64,000 nucleotides of DNA from Hyphomicrobiaceae bacterium (lineage in GTDB: Bacteria > Pseudomonadota > Alphaproteobacteria > Rhizobiales > Hyphomicrobiaceae), in assembly GCA_021775735.1 (NCBI GenBank), contig JAJFHG010000041.1:62001-126000 (forward strand), in the 5' to 3' direction. The translations under genes and the position numbers were made by a program. How positions within the stretch are numbered: position 1 is the first letter of the stretch; every line of letters starts with the position of its first letter. Under the pieces are notes generated by a model. It was given only the letters and a program-made list of their open reading frames with translations. It searched no databases and was not told where the DNA came from. Positions 8,739 to 18,371 of the stretch are shown here, piece by piece.

Positions 8739-9872
8739 ATGCTAATTGCACTGATTGTCGTTGTTACAATTTTTCTTGCTTATGCCAACGGCGCCAATGA
8801 CAACTTCAAAGGCGTCGCAACACTTTATGGTGATGGCACATTAAGCTATCGCCAGGCGCTATCGTTGGCGACGTTGATGCAGATCCTTGGTTCAATGGCT
8901 TCGGTGATCTTTGCAGCAGCCTTGGTCAAAGCGTTTTCCGGCAAAGGTCTGGTTGCACCCGACATCTCTGCATCAAAAGAATTTTTGATTGCAATTGGGT
9001 TTGGCGGCGCGCTCACCGTGATGCTTGCAACCATGATCGGATTTCCAATTTCAACAACCCACGCTTTAACGGGTGCCTTGGCTGGAACGGCATTCCTTGC
9101 CAATGGCTTTGCAATTGATCTCAGCGTGATCGGTAAAAGTTTTTTTCTCCCCCTGCTCCTGAGCCCCGTACTGGCACTCGCCACGGCTGGTCCACTTTAT
9201 CTTGCCGCCCGCTGGTTTTTTGGAAGATTAAATCTCACCTCGGAAAGTTGCATCTGTATTGGCGCACCTCAGCCTGCTCCGGCCTTGCAACCGGCTGTTG
9301 GCCCTATCTCAACAGTCTCAAGCCCCACGGGTCGTCGGCTGTTTCGGGTTGCCAGCATGGAGGCCTGCCGTCGTGAGGATTTTAACACCGGCATGGTGAT
9401 GATCCCGTCACAAAAAATCCTTACCACTTTGCATCTTATCAGCGCCTGTGCGCTTTGCTTTGCGCGCGGCTTGAACGATACGCCCAAGATTGTCGGCATT
9501 ATTTTTGCCGCCAATGCATTTAGCATCGAGGTGTCTTTGTCTGCGATTGCGCTAGCGATGGCCGCTGGGGGGTTGATTCATGCGCGCAAAGTTGCCGAAC
9601 GGATCAGTAAAAAAGTAACGCCGCTCAATGAACCACAAGCCCTGATTGCGAACCTCGTTTCATCTCTTTATGTCATAGGTGCCAGTCGCCTCGGACTCCC
9701 CGTCTCCACAACCCACATATCGGTCAGCGCTATCTCTGCCGTTGGTCTGGCCAATCAATCCGCAAATCTCACGGTTATCCGGGACATTCTTTTGTCCTGG
9801 CTGTTGACGCTACCCACCGCGGCCATATTTGGTATGGTCACCTACACAGTATTCCAATCCTTCGGAGCTTAA
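8739..9872 (+). CDS. pit: PiT-family inorganic phosphate transporter
   Basis: Inner-membrane phosphate permease, 377 residues from ATG 8739. Both PiT repeat signatures are present: ANGANDNFKGVATL at the N terminus and ARGLNDTPKIVGI in the second half, with STTHALTGA and STTHISVSA as matching inner motifs. About ten hydrophobic segments surround a soluble loop near residues 170-235. I choose ATG 8739 because the protein then begins with a transmembrane helix, as is normal; the open frame extends to a TTG at 8703. The arsM-like gene starts 7 bp after the stop, so they should be one transcript. PiT carriers also admit arsenate, which fits the neighbour. Confidence 0.9.
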   Translation: MLIALIVVVTIFLAYANGANDNFKGVATLYGDGTLSYRQALSLATLMQILGSMASVIFAAALVKAFSGKGLVAPDISASKEFLIAIGFGGALTVMLATMIGFPISTTHALTGALAGTAFLANGFAIDLSVIGKSFFLPLLLSPVLALATAGPLYLAARWFFGRLNLTSESCICIGAPQPAPALQPAVGPISTVSSPTGRRLFRVASMEACRREDFNTGMVMIPSQKILTTLHLISACALCFARGLNDTPKIVGIIFAANAFSIEVSLSAIALAMAAGGLIHARKVAERISKKVTPLNEPQALIANLVSSLYVIGASRLGLPVSTTHISVSAISAVGLANQSANLTVIRDILLSWLLTLPTAAIFGMVTYTVFQSFGA

Positions 9873-9879
9873 TCTTCAG

Positions 9880-10851
9880 ATGACGCAGTATCATAAAGTC
9901 ACGCACGACGTTTACAAAGAAGCGGCAGAAAGCCCACAGGAAGGCCTGTGCTGCACAACGACTCCGATTTGGCAGTTGCCTGGGCTCGACATTCCCTCAC
10001 GCATGCTGGAAATGAATTATGGCTGTGGCTCAACAGTCAACCCACGTGACTTAGTCGACAACCCTACGATCCTTTACGTTGGCGTTGGCGGCGGCATGGA
10101 GGTTTTGCAGTTTTCCTATTTCAGCCGCAAGGCGGGTGGCGTTATCGGTCTTGATGTTGTCGATGAAATGCTCACCGCATGTGATGAAAATCTCAAAAAA
10201 GCTGAACAAACCAATGCGTGGTTTCAAAGAGACTTTGTCGATCTTCGCAAGGGTGATGCGCTGAACTTACCGCTTGAAGATAATTCCGTTGATGTTGCCG
10301 CACAAAATTGTCTGTTTAACATCTTCCATGATGATGAACTTAAGCAGGCATTGTCCGAGATGTACCGTGTCCTCAAACCACGTGGGAAGCTGGTGTTATC
10401 AGATCCGGTTTGTGAAGATGATATGCCTGAGAACGTCCGCAAAGATGGTCGCTTGCGGGCGCTATGCCTGACAGGCGCTATCCCGCTGCATGATTACATC
10501 AAACGACTGACAGACCTCGGCTTTGGGACAATCGAAGTGCGCGCCAAACGGCCTTATCGCCTGCTGACACCCGGCCACTACGACGTCAACGACTTGATAG
10601 CGATTGAAAGCGTTGAAATCTGCGCCATTAAAGACCCGATGCCAGCCGATGGCCCATGCGTGTTCACCGGCCGCACCGCCATCTACTACGGCAAGAACTC
10701 CTTGTTTGATGACGGCAAGGGGCACACGTTGGCGCTCAATCAACCATTGGCTGTTTGCGACAAGACCGCCAAAGCTTTACTCGACCTCGGCCGTGACGAT
10801 CTCTTCGTCTCCGACTCGACCTTCTTCTATGACGGCGGTGGTTGCTGCTAA
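9880..10851 (+). CDS. arsM: ArsM-type arsenite methyltransferase
   Basis: A 323-residue SAM methyltransferase resembling the ArsM group associated with arsenosugar synthesis. Motif I is ILYVGVGGGMEVLQ (residues 64-77). The three arsenic-binding cysteines of ArsM enzymes can be placed: C49 in NYGCGS, C144 in AQNCLFN and C196 in ALCLTGAIP. Additional pairs are C24-C25 near the N terminus and C322-C323 at the extreme C terminus (FYDGGGCC), the latter seen in arsenic proteins. I choose ATG 9880 with CGGAGC as ribosome site; an upstream in-frame start would overlap pit. It should methylate As(III) in the cytoplasm. No ArsS, ArsR or ArsB is visible nearby. Confidence 0.85.
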   Translation: MTQYHKVTHDVYKEAAESPQEGLCCTTTPIWQLPGLDIPSRMLEMNYGCGSTVNPRDLVDNPTILYVGVGGGMEVLQFSYFSRKAGGVIGLDVVDEMLTACDENLKKAEQTNAWFQRDFVDLRKGDALNLPLEDNSVDVAAQNCLFNIFHDDELKQALSEMYRVLKPRGKLVLSDPVCEDDMPENVRKDGRLRALCLTGAIPLHDYIKRLTDLGFGTIEVRAKRPYRLLTPGHYDVNDLIAIESVEICAIKDPMPADGPCVFTGRTAIYYGKNSLFDDGKGHTLALNQPLAVCDKTAKALLDLGRDDLFVSDSTFFYDGGGCC

Positions 10852-10889
10852 ACGTTCTTGATACCTTGGCGCATCGGCGGCTAAACCAG

Positions 10890-12062
10890 CTAACTGGCTG
10901 CCTTAAAGTATGACGCGATGAACCTTTGGTAGACCTTGGTCAATTGCTCAAGGTCATTGAGGTCCGTGTGCTCATCCACCATATGAATGGTTTGATTGAC
11001 AAGACCAAACTCAATCACCGGGCACAGGTCTTTGATGAAGCGCGCATCCGAGGTGCCGCCACTCGTTGTGAGGGCAGGTGTCTTACCTGTCACTTCAGAC
11101 ACTGCCGAAACCATCGTGTCAACGAGCGGACCGGGCTTGGTCAAGAACACCTCACCGGTCCCAGCGAATGACAGATCGTAAGATACATCGCGTCCATGAC
11201 AAGCAGCTTCACACTGCAAACGCACCCAATTAGACATGGTCTCGCGATCCCAAAGGTCATTGTAGCGAATGTTGAATGTTGCTGTTGCCGAACCCGGAAT
11301 GACATTTGAAGCTGTATTGGGTCCGTCGAGCACCGTGATTTCCAAATTCGAACGCTGGAAATCAGCCGTGCCATCATCAATTCTCTCGCCAGCTAGCCGG
11401 TTCAATATATGAACCAGTTTCGGAACAGGGTTATCAGCCTTGGCAGGATAAGCGGCATGACCTTGTCTCCCCGCAACCGTAAGCGTGCACGTCAGCGACC
11501 CACGACGTCCAATTTTAATTTCATCGCCAAGTGTATTGGGGTTTGACGGCTCGCCAACAACACACGCGTCCAGCGTTTCATTACGGTCCTTCAACCAATC
11601 GAGTACTTTTGCGGTACCGTTGATGGCGTCACCTTCTTCATCACCGGTAATGAGCAACGAGATGGATCCAGAAAGCGCACCGCCTTCTGCCCGTTGTTGG
11701 CGCATGGCGGCTGCGATGAAGGCTGCAACACCTCCCTTCATGTCAACGGCACCACGGCCATAAAGCTTGCCATTGCGAATGGTGGGTTCAAATGGTGGTG
11801 ACGTCCACGCAGCCACTTCGCCTGGCGGCACAACATCAGTATGGCCTGCAAAACAAAGATTGGGAGCCGTTGTACCAAGTCGGGCATACAGGTTTTCAAC
11901 GTCTGCGGTACCAGCCTCAGAAAACGTCATGCGGTGGCATGTAAAGCCAGCAGGCTTAAGCACATCGTGCACCAACTGCAAGGCGCCACCTTCGTTGGGT
12001 GTCACGCTTTCACAGCGAATGAGTGCTTCGGTAAGTTGAATGGGATTTGTTGGATCAAGCAT
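10890..12062 (-). CDS. dapE: Succinyl-diaminopimelate desuccinylase
   Basis: M20 zinc enzyme, 390 residues. It hydrolyses N-succinyl-LL-diaminopimelate in the succinylase branch of lysine and peptidoglycan precursor synthesis. Motifs are LCFAGHTDVVPPGEV (H74, D76), LYGRGAVDMKGGVAAF (D107), LLITGDEEGDAINGT (catalytic and ligand Glu) and STSGGTSDARF near the C terminus, which is characteristic of DapE. Its start overlaps the DUF805 gene by 8 bp (ATGCTTGA), so translation is probably coupled. dapD lies 1.4 kb upstream on the same strand with two membrane-protein genes between. Confidence 0.95.
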   Translation of the reverse strand: MLDPTNPIQLTEALIRCESVTPNEGGALQLVHDVLKPAGFTCHRMTFSEAGTADVENLYARLGTTAPNLCFAGHTDVVPPGEVAAWTSPPFEPTIRNGKLYGRGAVDMKGGVAAFIAAAMRQQRAEGGALSGSISLLITGDEEGDAINGTAKVLDWLKDRNETLDACVVGEPSNPNTLGDEIKIGRRGSLTCTLTVAGRQGHAAYPAKADNPVPKLVHILNRLAGERIDDGTADFQRSNLEITVLDGPNTASNVIPGSATATFNIRYNDLWDRETMSNWVRLQCEAACHGRDVSYDLSFAGTGEVFLTKPGPLVDTMVSAVSEVTGKTPALTTSGGTSDARFIKDLCPVIEFGLVNQTIHMVDEHTDLNDLEQLTKVYQRFIASYFKAAS

Positions 12063-12510
12063 CTAGATCTGGGCCATATTTGTTGGCACCTTCGTTGCCG
12101 GGGAAAAAGCCCAGTTGGAATAAGAACCAAACACCGGCTGTACCAGCAAAAGCTGTAATCCATGTTGACCATTGCGCAATGTCGCGCACCATGGGGCTGT
12201 CGCCGAAAAAATAGAGCAGCGCTGCGACAGCCGCGGGCAAATAGAATGCAGCGGCATAAACGCCAGACCGTCCGCGATCATGCAGACGCTTGGTCATCAA
12301 GGCCGCAACACCGATGAGCAGCAGTAAACTCCAACCGAGCCCCGCAAGGCCAAGCTGATTCACCAGTGACAATGCGTTTTGAAACGGATTGTCGGAAAGT
12401 ACAGTACCGATCGAAAATGGACTGATAGCGGCCAGCAAAATGATGCCAAACCAAAAGCTGCCACGACCAATGCGGCCTTTGAAGCTGCCAAACAAGCGAA
12501 ATGGGTTCAT
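12055..12510 (-). CDS. DUF805 membrane protein
   Basis: A 151-residue inner-membrane protein of the DUF805 family. The start at 12510 gives the family N terminus FRLFGSFKGRIGRGSFWFG, an amphipathic lead into the first helix. The frame is open further upstream, but that part overlaps the gene at 12608 and looks non-coding. Four hydrophobic helices can be seen, with the conserved loop LMTKRLHDRGRSGVYA between helices 2 and 3, and the C-terminal GNEGANKYGPD motif. The function of DUF805 proteins is unknown. It overlaps dapE by 8 bp. Confidence 0.9.
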   Translation of the reverse strand: MNPFRLFGSFKGRIGRGSFWFGIILLAAISPFSIGTVLSDNPFQNALSLVNQLGLAGLGWSLLLLIGVAALMTKRLHDRGRSGVYAAAFYLPAAVAALLYFFGDSPMVRDIAQWSTWITAFAGTAGVWFLFQLGFFPGNEGANKYGPDLDA

Positions 12511-12607
12511 GTGTGTCTGTCCTATGGGAATGATTCCGCGATCATAAAGGACTTTTGCCGCCCTTTGAACCAGTGACCAACACCGGCAGGTCTCAACCCG
12601 TCCATTG

Positions 12608-13411
12608 TCAAGCGTTGGATGAGGGCTCTTTGATCTCCCGGGCTTGGGGAAGGCTCGATGATGAAACCACAGGCCCTGGCGCTGGTGTCGGTTGTGCGCG
12701 CGCCTCCAGACGGTGGACCAGCTCAATCTTCTGCCAGATCTTGGCTGACATATTCGTCGTTACCTGGCCGAGATCACTGGCTGTTTCGACGACCACGCCA
12801 TCGCCGCTGCCTTGAGCATAAAGCGCTGCGACCTTACCTGAGAGAGACAGCATTTCTGAGCAGTAATCCAAATAACGGGTCAATTCATGCGGGGTCATTG
12901 TTCGCAGAGGGGAGGCTGGCGTGTCTCCATCACCTTTTTCGCCAAAGCTGACGAATGACTTGGCACTGGGGTCCTTGGTCAACTGGTGCATATCAATGAC
13001 ATGAATAATCGAGCGCAATTCATGCAAATCTTCAAGTGCCGTCTGGCGTCGATGACGCGCCTCCAACCCCCAAAGGAAAATGGCGATGGCACCCATCAGA
13101 ATTACGATGTTGAAGGCCGAGTCAATGCCCTCCAAAACGCCGAACAAATTGTCGATCGAATTTTTGTATTCAATAATCGAGCCTACATAGACCAGGGACA
13201 ACAGGCCGAGACCCATCAAAGTCGTACTCAGAACGCGCAACTTATAGTCTGGTTCGCTGATCGCTTTAACGCGCGCTTCGCTTTCTTGCGCGACCGCTAA
13301 CAGCTCGCCGCAGACGACACCAAGTCCGCGGTCAGGAAACCGCTCATCAATACGCCGTTTTAGCTTAACAATCGTCGCAATAATCTTGTCGGGATTGAGA
13401 GTGCGGTACAC
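12608..13411 (-). CDS. Uncharacterised membrane protein with two helices and coiled regions
   Basis: I do not recognise this 267-residue protein. Residues 1-58 are charged and probably helical. Two transmembrane helices follow near residues 61-81 and 97-115, separated by a short acidic loop. A long hydrophilic part then contains an E/R-rich helix (GLEARHRRQTALEDLHELRSI), a glycine and aspartate-rich patch and a proline/serine-rich tail. There is no signal peptide and no catalytic motif I can name. The start has GGAGG about 6 bases upstream. It lies 97 bp upstream of the DUF805 gene on the same strand. A scaffolding or sensory membrane role is possible but unsupported. Confidence 0.7.
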   Translation of the reverse strand: MYRTLNPDKIIATIVKLKRRIDERFPDRGLGVVCGELLAVAQESEARVKAISEPDYKLRVLSTTLMGLGLLSLVYVGSIIEYKNSIDNLFGVLEGIDSAFNIVILMGAIAIFLWGLEARHRRQTALEDLHELRSIIHVIDMHQLTKDPSAKSFVSFGEKGDGDTPASPLRTMTPHELTRYLDYCSEMLSLSGKVAALYAQGSGDGVVVETASDLGQVTTNMSAKIWQKIELVHRLEARAQPTPAPGPVVSSSSLPQAREIKEPSSNA

Positions 13412-13504
13412 ACGAACCTCCTAACACAGTCATTGCAAAAATAGTCCAGACCTTGGTACTCAGCACAGATCGGAACGAGGGCGCACTAATAAGCACACAC
13501 CCAC

Positions 13505-14347
13505 CTAATCACGTAGCAATTCGTTAATCGATGTCTTTGAGCGTGTTTTTTCATCAACGCGTTTGACGATCACAGCGCAATAAAGGTTTGGACCGGGGCT
13601 ACCATCCGGCAACGGCTTTCCTGGAAGCGCGCCCGATACCACGACTGAGTACGGTGGTACATGGCCCATAAAGACTTCACCTGTTGCACGATCAATAATT
13701 TTCGTTGACGCGCCAAGATAAACACCCATCGACAGCACTGAGCCTTCACAAACACGAACGCCTTCAGCCACTTCAGCACGCGCTCCAATAAAACAATTGT
13801 CTTCAATGATAACCGGACCAGCTTGCAACGGCTCCAACACGCCACCAATGCCTGCGCCACCTGATAAGTGCACGTTCTTACCAATTTGCGCACAGGACCC
13901 AACTGTGGCCCACGTATCCACCATGGTGCCGCTGTCAACAAAGGCACCGAGATTAACAAACGACGGCATCAACACGACACCCGGTGCGATGTGTGCCGAA
14001 TGGCGGACAATGCACCCAGGCACCGCCCGAAAACCAGCTTTTTTGAATTCTGCTTCACCCATCCCAGAAAATTTGGACGGCACCTTATCCCACCATGAAG
14101 CACCACCTGGCGCACCTGAGATCGGCGACATGTCGTTCAACCGAAATGACAGCAGAACGGCTTTCTTCAGCCATTGATTGACCACCCAACCATCGTCGCG
14201 TTTTTCAGCAACACGTACCGTACCAGAATCAAGTGCGTTCAGCGCCGCATTGACCGCATCGCGAACCTCACCTGTCGTCTCTAAAGATATAGACTCACGA
14301 TTGTCCCAAGCCTGTTCGATTTGTTTTTGCAATTCGGCGTAGGACAT
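13505..14347 (-). CDS. dapD: 2,3,4,5-tetrahydropyridine-2,6-dicarboxylate N-succinyltransferase
   Basis: A 280-residue left-handed beta-helix acyltransferase transferring succinyl from succinyl-CoA to tetrahydrodipicolinate. Hexapeptide repeats run from about residue 100 ([23 protein letters not shown], shown here only as the family hallmark region) to residue 220. Family-specific motifs are [20 protein letters not shown], then [16 protein letters not shown] and [18 protein letters not shown] sits about 9 bases before the ATG. Length and order are normal. With dapE and lysA in the window it covers much of the lysine branch. Confidence 0.96.
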   Translation of the reverse strand: MSYAELQKQIEQAWDNRESISLETTGEVRDAVNAALNALDSGTVRVAEKRDDGWVVNQWLKKAVLLSFRLNDMSPISGAPGGASWWDKVPSKFSGMGEAEFKKAGFRAVPGCIVRHSAHIAPGVVLMPSFVNLGAFVDSGTMVDTWATVGSCAQIGKNVHLSGGAGIGGVLEPLQAGPVIIEDNCFIGARAEVAEGVRVCEGSVLSMGVYLGASTKIIDRATGEVFMGHVPPYSVVVSGALPGKPLPDGSPGPNLYCAVIVKRVDEKTRSKTSINELLRD

Positions 14348-14451
14348 AGAGAAAATTCCTTGCGTAGTGATCTAAACGGGATTTGCAGCGTTCATGGCTG
14401 GAGATGCAGAGTGTGTCAACGCTCTGGAAAAAATTCAACGGGCACAAGAAC

Positions 14452-15108
14452 CTAGTTGGATTGAGCCAGTGCCCGCTTTATGAGCGCAATTGCTGCTGGG
14501 CTGTCCCATTCGGCAGGTCCCACTAGTCTGCCAACCTCCCGGCCCTGAGTGTCAATCAAAACCGTCGCCGGCAGGCCAACCACGTTCAACCTGGCGCCCG
14601 CCTTCACGGTCGGATCAATATAGAGCTTCAAGTTGCCACTCTTGGTATCATCCAAAAAGGCCTGAGCTGCGTTGCGACCTTTGCGATCAAGTGCCAACGC
14701 CACAACTTCAAACTTATCCGAGCCAAGCTGGCTTTGCAGGCGGTCCAGCGACGGCATCTCGGCTTTGCAGGGCGCACACCACGTTGCCCACAGATTAAGA
14801 AGAATTGTCTTGCCGCGAAAATCGGCGAGCGATTTGCTTTTCCCATTGCCATCTTCAAAAGTGACCTTTGCAAGCGGGGCAGGTGGCGACTTTTCGACAA
14901 ATCCGGCCAGGTCTCCACCCAGATCCGCCTTGTAATCTTTACCGTCTGGTGCCTGAGTTTGCGTTTTTGCCGTCTTGTCTTGCCGTGCGCCGTTGTCAGA
15001 CCCCCCAAGCGTGACGTATACCGCCGCAAACCCAATCAGCGCTGACAGCCCAAGGATGCCAAGTGCCATAAGCAAAGAGGGCCGTTCTGAGGGGGTGTCT
15101 TCTGACAT
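14452..15108 (-). CDS. TlpA-like membrane-anchored thioredoxin
   Basis: A 218-residue thiol-disulfide protein anchored by an N-terminal helix at about residues 12-34, with the thioredoxin domain facing the periplasm. The redox site is LWATWCAPCKAEMPS with C111 and C114, the TlpA/ResA type WCxPC. A cis-Pro site follows in NVVGLPATVLID. TlpA homologues keep copper-site or cytochrome thiols reduced for respiratory oxidase assembly. The SCO/SenC protein at 48891 is a possible functional partner, but the genes are far apart. It is divergent from argH. Confidence 0.88.
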   Translation of the reverse strand: MSEDTPSERPSLLMALGILGLSALIGFAAVYVTLGGSDNGARQDKTAKTQTQAPDGKDYKADLGGDLAGFVEKSPPAPLAKVTFEDGNGKSKSLADFRGKTILLNLWATWCAPCKAEMPSLDRLQSQLGSDKFEVVALALDRKGRNAAQAFLDDTKSGNLKLYIDPTVKAGARLNVVGLPATVLIDTQGREVGRLVGPAEWDSPAAIALIKRALAQSN

Positions 15109-15173
15109 GGGTTCAACCTTGACCTTTTGAATTTATATGCGCTGAGACCAGCGCGATGACCGGAGCACACCTT

Positions 15174-16583
15174 GTGACTAAGAAATCCGCCAACAAAATG
15201 TGGGGCGGGCGGTTTTCCGCCTCCCCTGCCGACGTTATGGAGGAGATAAATGCCTCCATCGATTTCGACAAGGTGCTGAGCCCACAAGATATCCGCGGCT
15301 CGAAAGCGCATGCGGCAATGCTGGCTCAACAAGGCATCATTACGAAAAGCGATGCCCGGGAGATCACGAAAGGTCTCGACAAGGTTGCAGAGGAAATTGC
15401 CGCTGGAAAATTCAAATATTCACGGGCCCTTGAAGATGTTCACATGAACATCGAAAACCGGCTGCGTGAACTGATTGGTCCGGCCGCGGGAAGATTGCAT
15501 ACAGCCCGGTCGCGCAACGATCAGGTGGCCACAGATTTCCGGCTCTATGTGCGCGATAAGATCGACGGCTTTGCTGGTGCGCTGTTGGCCTTGCAGCAGG
15601 CGTTGGTGGAAAAAGCTGAGGCGCATGCGGACACGGTCATGCCGGGCTTTACCCATTTGCAGCCCGCGCAACCCGTTACATTCGGCCATCACTTGTTGGC
15701 TTACGTTGAAATGTTTGGTCGCGACAGAAGCCGGTTTGGCGATGCGCGCGCACGGTTAAACGAATCGCCCCTGGGTTCAGCGGCACTGGCGGGCACCTCG
15801 TTTCCAATTGATCGCAAGCAAACAGCTGTAGCCCTAGACTTTGATCGGCCTATGGCCAATTCGCTTGATGGCGTGTCAGACCGCGACTTCATCTTGGAAA
15901 CACTGGCAACGGCATCGATTTGCGCCATGCATCTGTCACGGTTGGCCGAAGAGCTCGTCATCTGGTCAACACCGCAATTTGGCTTCATTGTTTTATCCGA
16001 TCGGTTTTCGACCGGCTCATCAATCATGCCGCAAAAGCGCAACCCGGATGCTGCCGAGCTTACGCGCGCCAAAATTGGACGTATTGCGGGGGCCTTCCAA
16101 AGCCTGTTGATGGTGATGAAGGGGCTGCCGCTCGCCTACTCCAAAGACATGCAGGAAGACAAGGAAGTCGCCTTTGATGCCCTCGCGCACATGCACACCG
16201 CCCTTGCCGCGATGACCGGAATGATTTCCGATCTGGAACCCGTGCCTGAGACCATGCGGGCAGCCGCAGGCCGCGGCTATTCCACAGCCACAGATCTTGC
16301 CGATTGGCTGGTCAGAGAGCTGAAACTCCCGTTTCGAGACGCCCACCACGTCACCGGGCAGATTGTGAAAATGGCCGAGGATCAGGGCCTGGAGCTGGAA
16401 AAGCTTCCTTTGGCAGAAATGCAAAAAGCCGAGCCGAAGATCACAAAAGCCGTATTTACGGTGCTCAGCGTCGAGAATTCGGTCAAAAGCCGCAAAAGCT
16501 TTGGGGGAACCGCGCCACAGAATGTGCGTAAAATGGCCCGGGCATGGTTGAAGCGGTTGGAAAAAGACCTCGAGAAGGTCTAA
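15174..16583 (+). CDS. argH: Argininosuccinate lyase
   Basis: Fumarase/aspartase superfamily enzyme splitting argininosuccinate into arginine and fumarate. The N terminus [12 protein letters not shown] and the superfamily signature [12 protein letters not shown] (about residue 285) with catalytic Ser are diagnostic; [14 protein letters not shown] and [14 protein letters not shown] are the other substrate loops. I favour GTG 15174 because CGGAGC lies about 8 bases upstream, giving 469 residues. ATG 15156 is in frame and would add six residues without a clear ribosome site. The lipoprotein gene and lysA follow on the same strand. Confidence 0.95.
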   Translation: MTKKSANKMWGGRFSASPADVMEEINASIDFDKVLSPQDIRGSKAHAAMLAQQGIITKSDAREITKGLDKVAEEIAAGKFKYSRALEDVHMNIENRLRELIGPAAGRLHTARSRNDQVATDFRLYVRDKIDGFAGALLALQQALVEKAEAHADTVMPGFTHLQPAQPVTFGHHLLAYVEMFGRDRSRFGDARARLNESPLGSAALAGTSFPIDRKQTAVALDFDRPMANSLDGVSDRDFILETLATASICAMHLSRLAEELVIWSTPQFGFIVLSDRFSTGSSIMPQKRNPDAAELTRAKIGRIAGAFQSLLMVMKGLPLAYSKDMQEDKEVAFDALAHMHTALAAMTGMISDLEPVPETMRAAAGRGYSTATDLADWLVRELKLPFRDAHHVTGQIVKMAEDQGLELEKLPLAEMQKAEPKITKAVFTVLSVENSVKSRKSFGGTAPQNVRKMARAWLKRLEKDLEKV

Positions 16584-16660
16584 AACCCGTACCATACTGC
16601 GGTTCGGCCTCGATGAGGGGCGGAGCCAACACGAACGCACTTTTGGAGTGGCGCAGACTG

Positions 16661-16861
16661 ATGTCCAGCCCGTGGAAAACACTAGCCCTTGTTGGCCTGT
16701 TGACGCTGACCGTAGCCGCCTGCGGCGTGCGCGGCTCGCTGGATGCACCTCAAGATGGCGCAATCGACAACGTCGAAGGGTCGCCGCAACGTGATGCAGA
16801 TGGCAACGTGGTCGCGGATAAAAGCCACGACTCCTTTGTTCTTGATGGCCTGATACGCTAA
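16661..16861 (+). CDS. lptM: LptM-type small lipoprotein
   Basis: A 66-residue lipoprotein with a signal peptide (SPWKTLALVGLLTLTVAAC) and a lipobox VAAC, followed by GVRGSLDAP. This resembles the YifL/LptM family, which has a conserved C-G-x-x-G-x-L/P start after the lipidated Cys and often sits directly before lysA. In E. coli LptM helps mature the LptD lipopolysaccharide translocon. I use ATG 16661; the longer open frame starts inside argH. TTGGAG is about 12 bases upstream. It is 77 bp after argH and 55 bp before lysA, the standard argH-lptM-lysA order. Assignment to LptM rests on this context and the short N terminus. Confidence 0.75.
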   Translation: MSSPWKTLALVGLLTLTVAACGVRGSLDAPQDGAIDNVEGSPQRDADGNVVADKSHDSFVLDGLIR

Positions 16862-16916
16862 GGGGTTGGGCTATCTGTGAGCCCTTTCACCCACGCTTCC
16901 CACAAGACACCGCTTC

Positions 16917-18185
16917 ATGCACCACTTCTCCTACAAGAACGGCACACTACATGCCGAAGACGTAAGCCTTGTTACCTTGGCTGAAAAATTTGGCACGCCG
17001 TTCTATTGCTACTCCACCGCCACGCTCGAGCGCCACTATCAGGTCCTCGCAGATGCGTTTGGCGAATTGGATGCGTTGATCTGCTTTGCCGTGAAGGCAA
17101 ACTCCAACCAAGCTGTACTCGCCACCATGGCGCAAATGGGCTCAGGCATGGATGTGGTGTCAGAAGGCGAGTTACGCCGCGCGCGCGCTGCTGGCGTCAG
17201 CGCCGACAAAATAATCTTCGCAGGTGTTGGAAAAACCCGCGATGAAATAGCATTTGCTCTCAAAGAAAACATTCTTGGCTTTAATGTTGAAAGCGAACCG
17301 GAGCTTCATGCATTAAGCGATATTGCGTCAAGCCTTGGCGTAACCGCAAACGTTGCATTGCGAGTCAACCCGGATGTTGACGCCAAGACTCATGAAAAGA
17401 TTTCAACTGGTAAAGCGGAAAATAAGTTCGGCATACCGTTTGAGCGCGCACGCGAACTTTACGCCGCCGCACGCGATCTGCCTGGCATTGAAGCAACCGG
17501 CATTCACATGCACATTGGCAGCCAGATTACGGACCTTGATCCATTCCGCCATGCCTTCAAGCTCATGCGCGAGTTGGTCTTGGCATTGCGTCTTGATGGT
17601 CATGTCCTGCATCACCTGGATATCGGAGGTGGTTTGGGTGTGCCCTATCGTGGAGCGATTGATGAGCCGCCTGCGCCAACAGAGTACGCAAAAGTTGTCA
17701 GCGAGGCGTTTGGCGATCTTGGTCTCAAAATCGTGCTGGAACCAGGCCGAATGATTGCAGGCAATGCCGGCGTCTTAGTCTCGCGCACGCTATTTTCAAA
17801 GCGCGAAGGCAAACGAACGTTCACCATCGTGGATGGCGCAATGAACGACTTGTTGCGGCCCACTCTGTATGAAGCCCACCATGACATTTGGCCGGTGCAA
17901 GAACGTGCATCAGACGCGCCCCTGATCGAGCAGGATTTGGTGGGACCCGTCTGCGAAACCGGTGATTATCTCGCCCGCGGTCGTGCCCTGCCGTCTTTAG
18001 CGGCGGGCGATCTTTTTGCGGTTATGACCGCTGGGGCTTATGGCGCGGTCATGGCCTCAACCTATAACTCGCGGCCCTTGGTGCCAGAAATACTCGTCAA
18101 GGGTTCAAGTTACGCCGTGGTCCGCCCAAGGCAAAGTTATGAACAGCTACTTGACCTTGACCAGCTCCCGCCCTGGCTCAGTTAG
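16917..18185 (+). CDS. lysA: Diaminopimelate decarboxylase
   Basis: Fold-type III PLP enzyme of 422 residues that decarboxylates meso-diaminopimelate to L-lysine, the last step of lysine synthesis. The PLP lysine is K60 in CFAVKANSNQAVL. Other motifs are HMHIGSQITDL, DIGGGLGVPY (phosphate binding), VLEPGRMIAGNAG and GPVCETGDYLARG with the active-site Cys. Length is standard. It is third in the argH-lptM-lysA run, and the TIGR02302 gene follows after 186 bp. Confidence 0.96.
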   Translation: MHHFSYKNGTLHAEDVSLVTLAEKFGTPFYCYSTATLERHYQVLADAFGELDALICFAVKANSNQAVLATMAQMGSGMDVVSEGELRRARAAGVSADKIIFAGVGKTRDEIAFALKENILGFNVESEPELHALSDIASSLGVTANVALRVNPDVDAKTHEKISTGKAENKFGIPFERARELYAAARDLPGIEATGIHMHIGSQITDLDPFRHAFKLMRELVLALRLDGHVLHHLDIGGGLGVPYRGAIDEPPAPTEYAKVVSEAFGDLGLKIVLEPGRMIAGNAGVLVSRTLFSKREGKRTFTIVDGAMNDLLRPTLYEAHHDIWPVQERASDAPLIEQDLVGPVCETGDYLARGRALPSLAAGDLFAVMTAGAYGAVMASTYNSRPLVPEILVKGSSYAVVRPRQSYEQLLDLDQLPPWLS

Positions 18186-18371
18186 CCCAGCGCCCACCCC
18201 AATGCCCATTTCAACCCATATTTTCCCGCTTTATGGCCAGACCGTAAGGTGACGAACCTGCACCTCAGGTGCTAAGTTTTTGCCGTAAACGAAATCAAAT
18301 CGCACGCCTTAAATCAGAGTTGATTTTAAGTGTTTTGGTCTGGGCAAACGGCAGAGTAGGGAATCTGGCCA

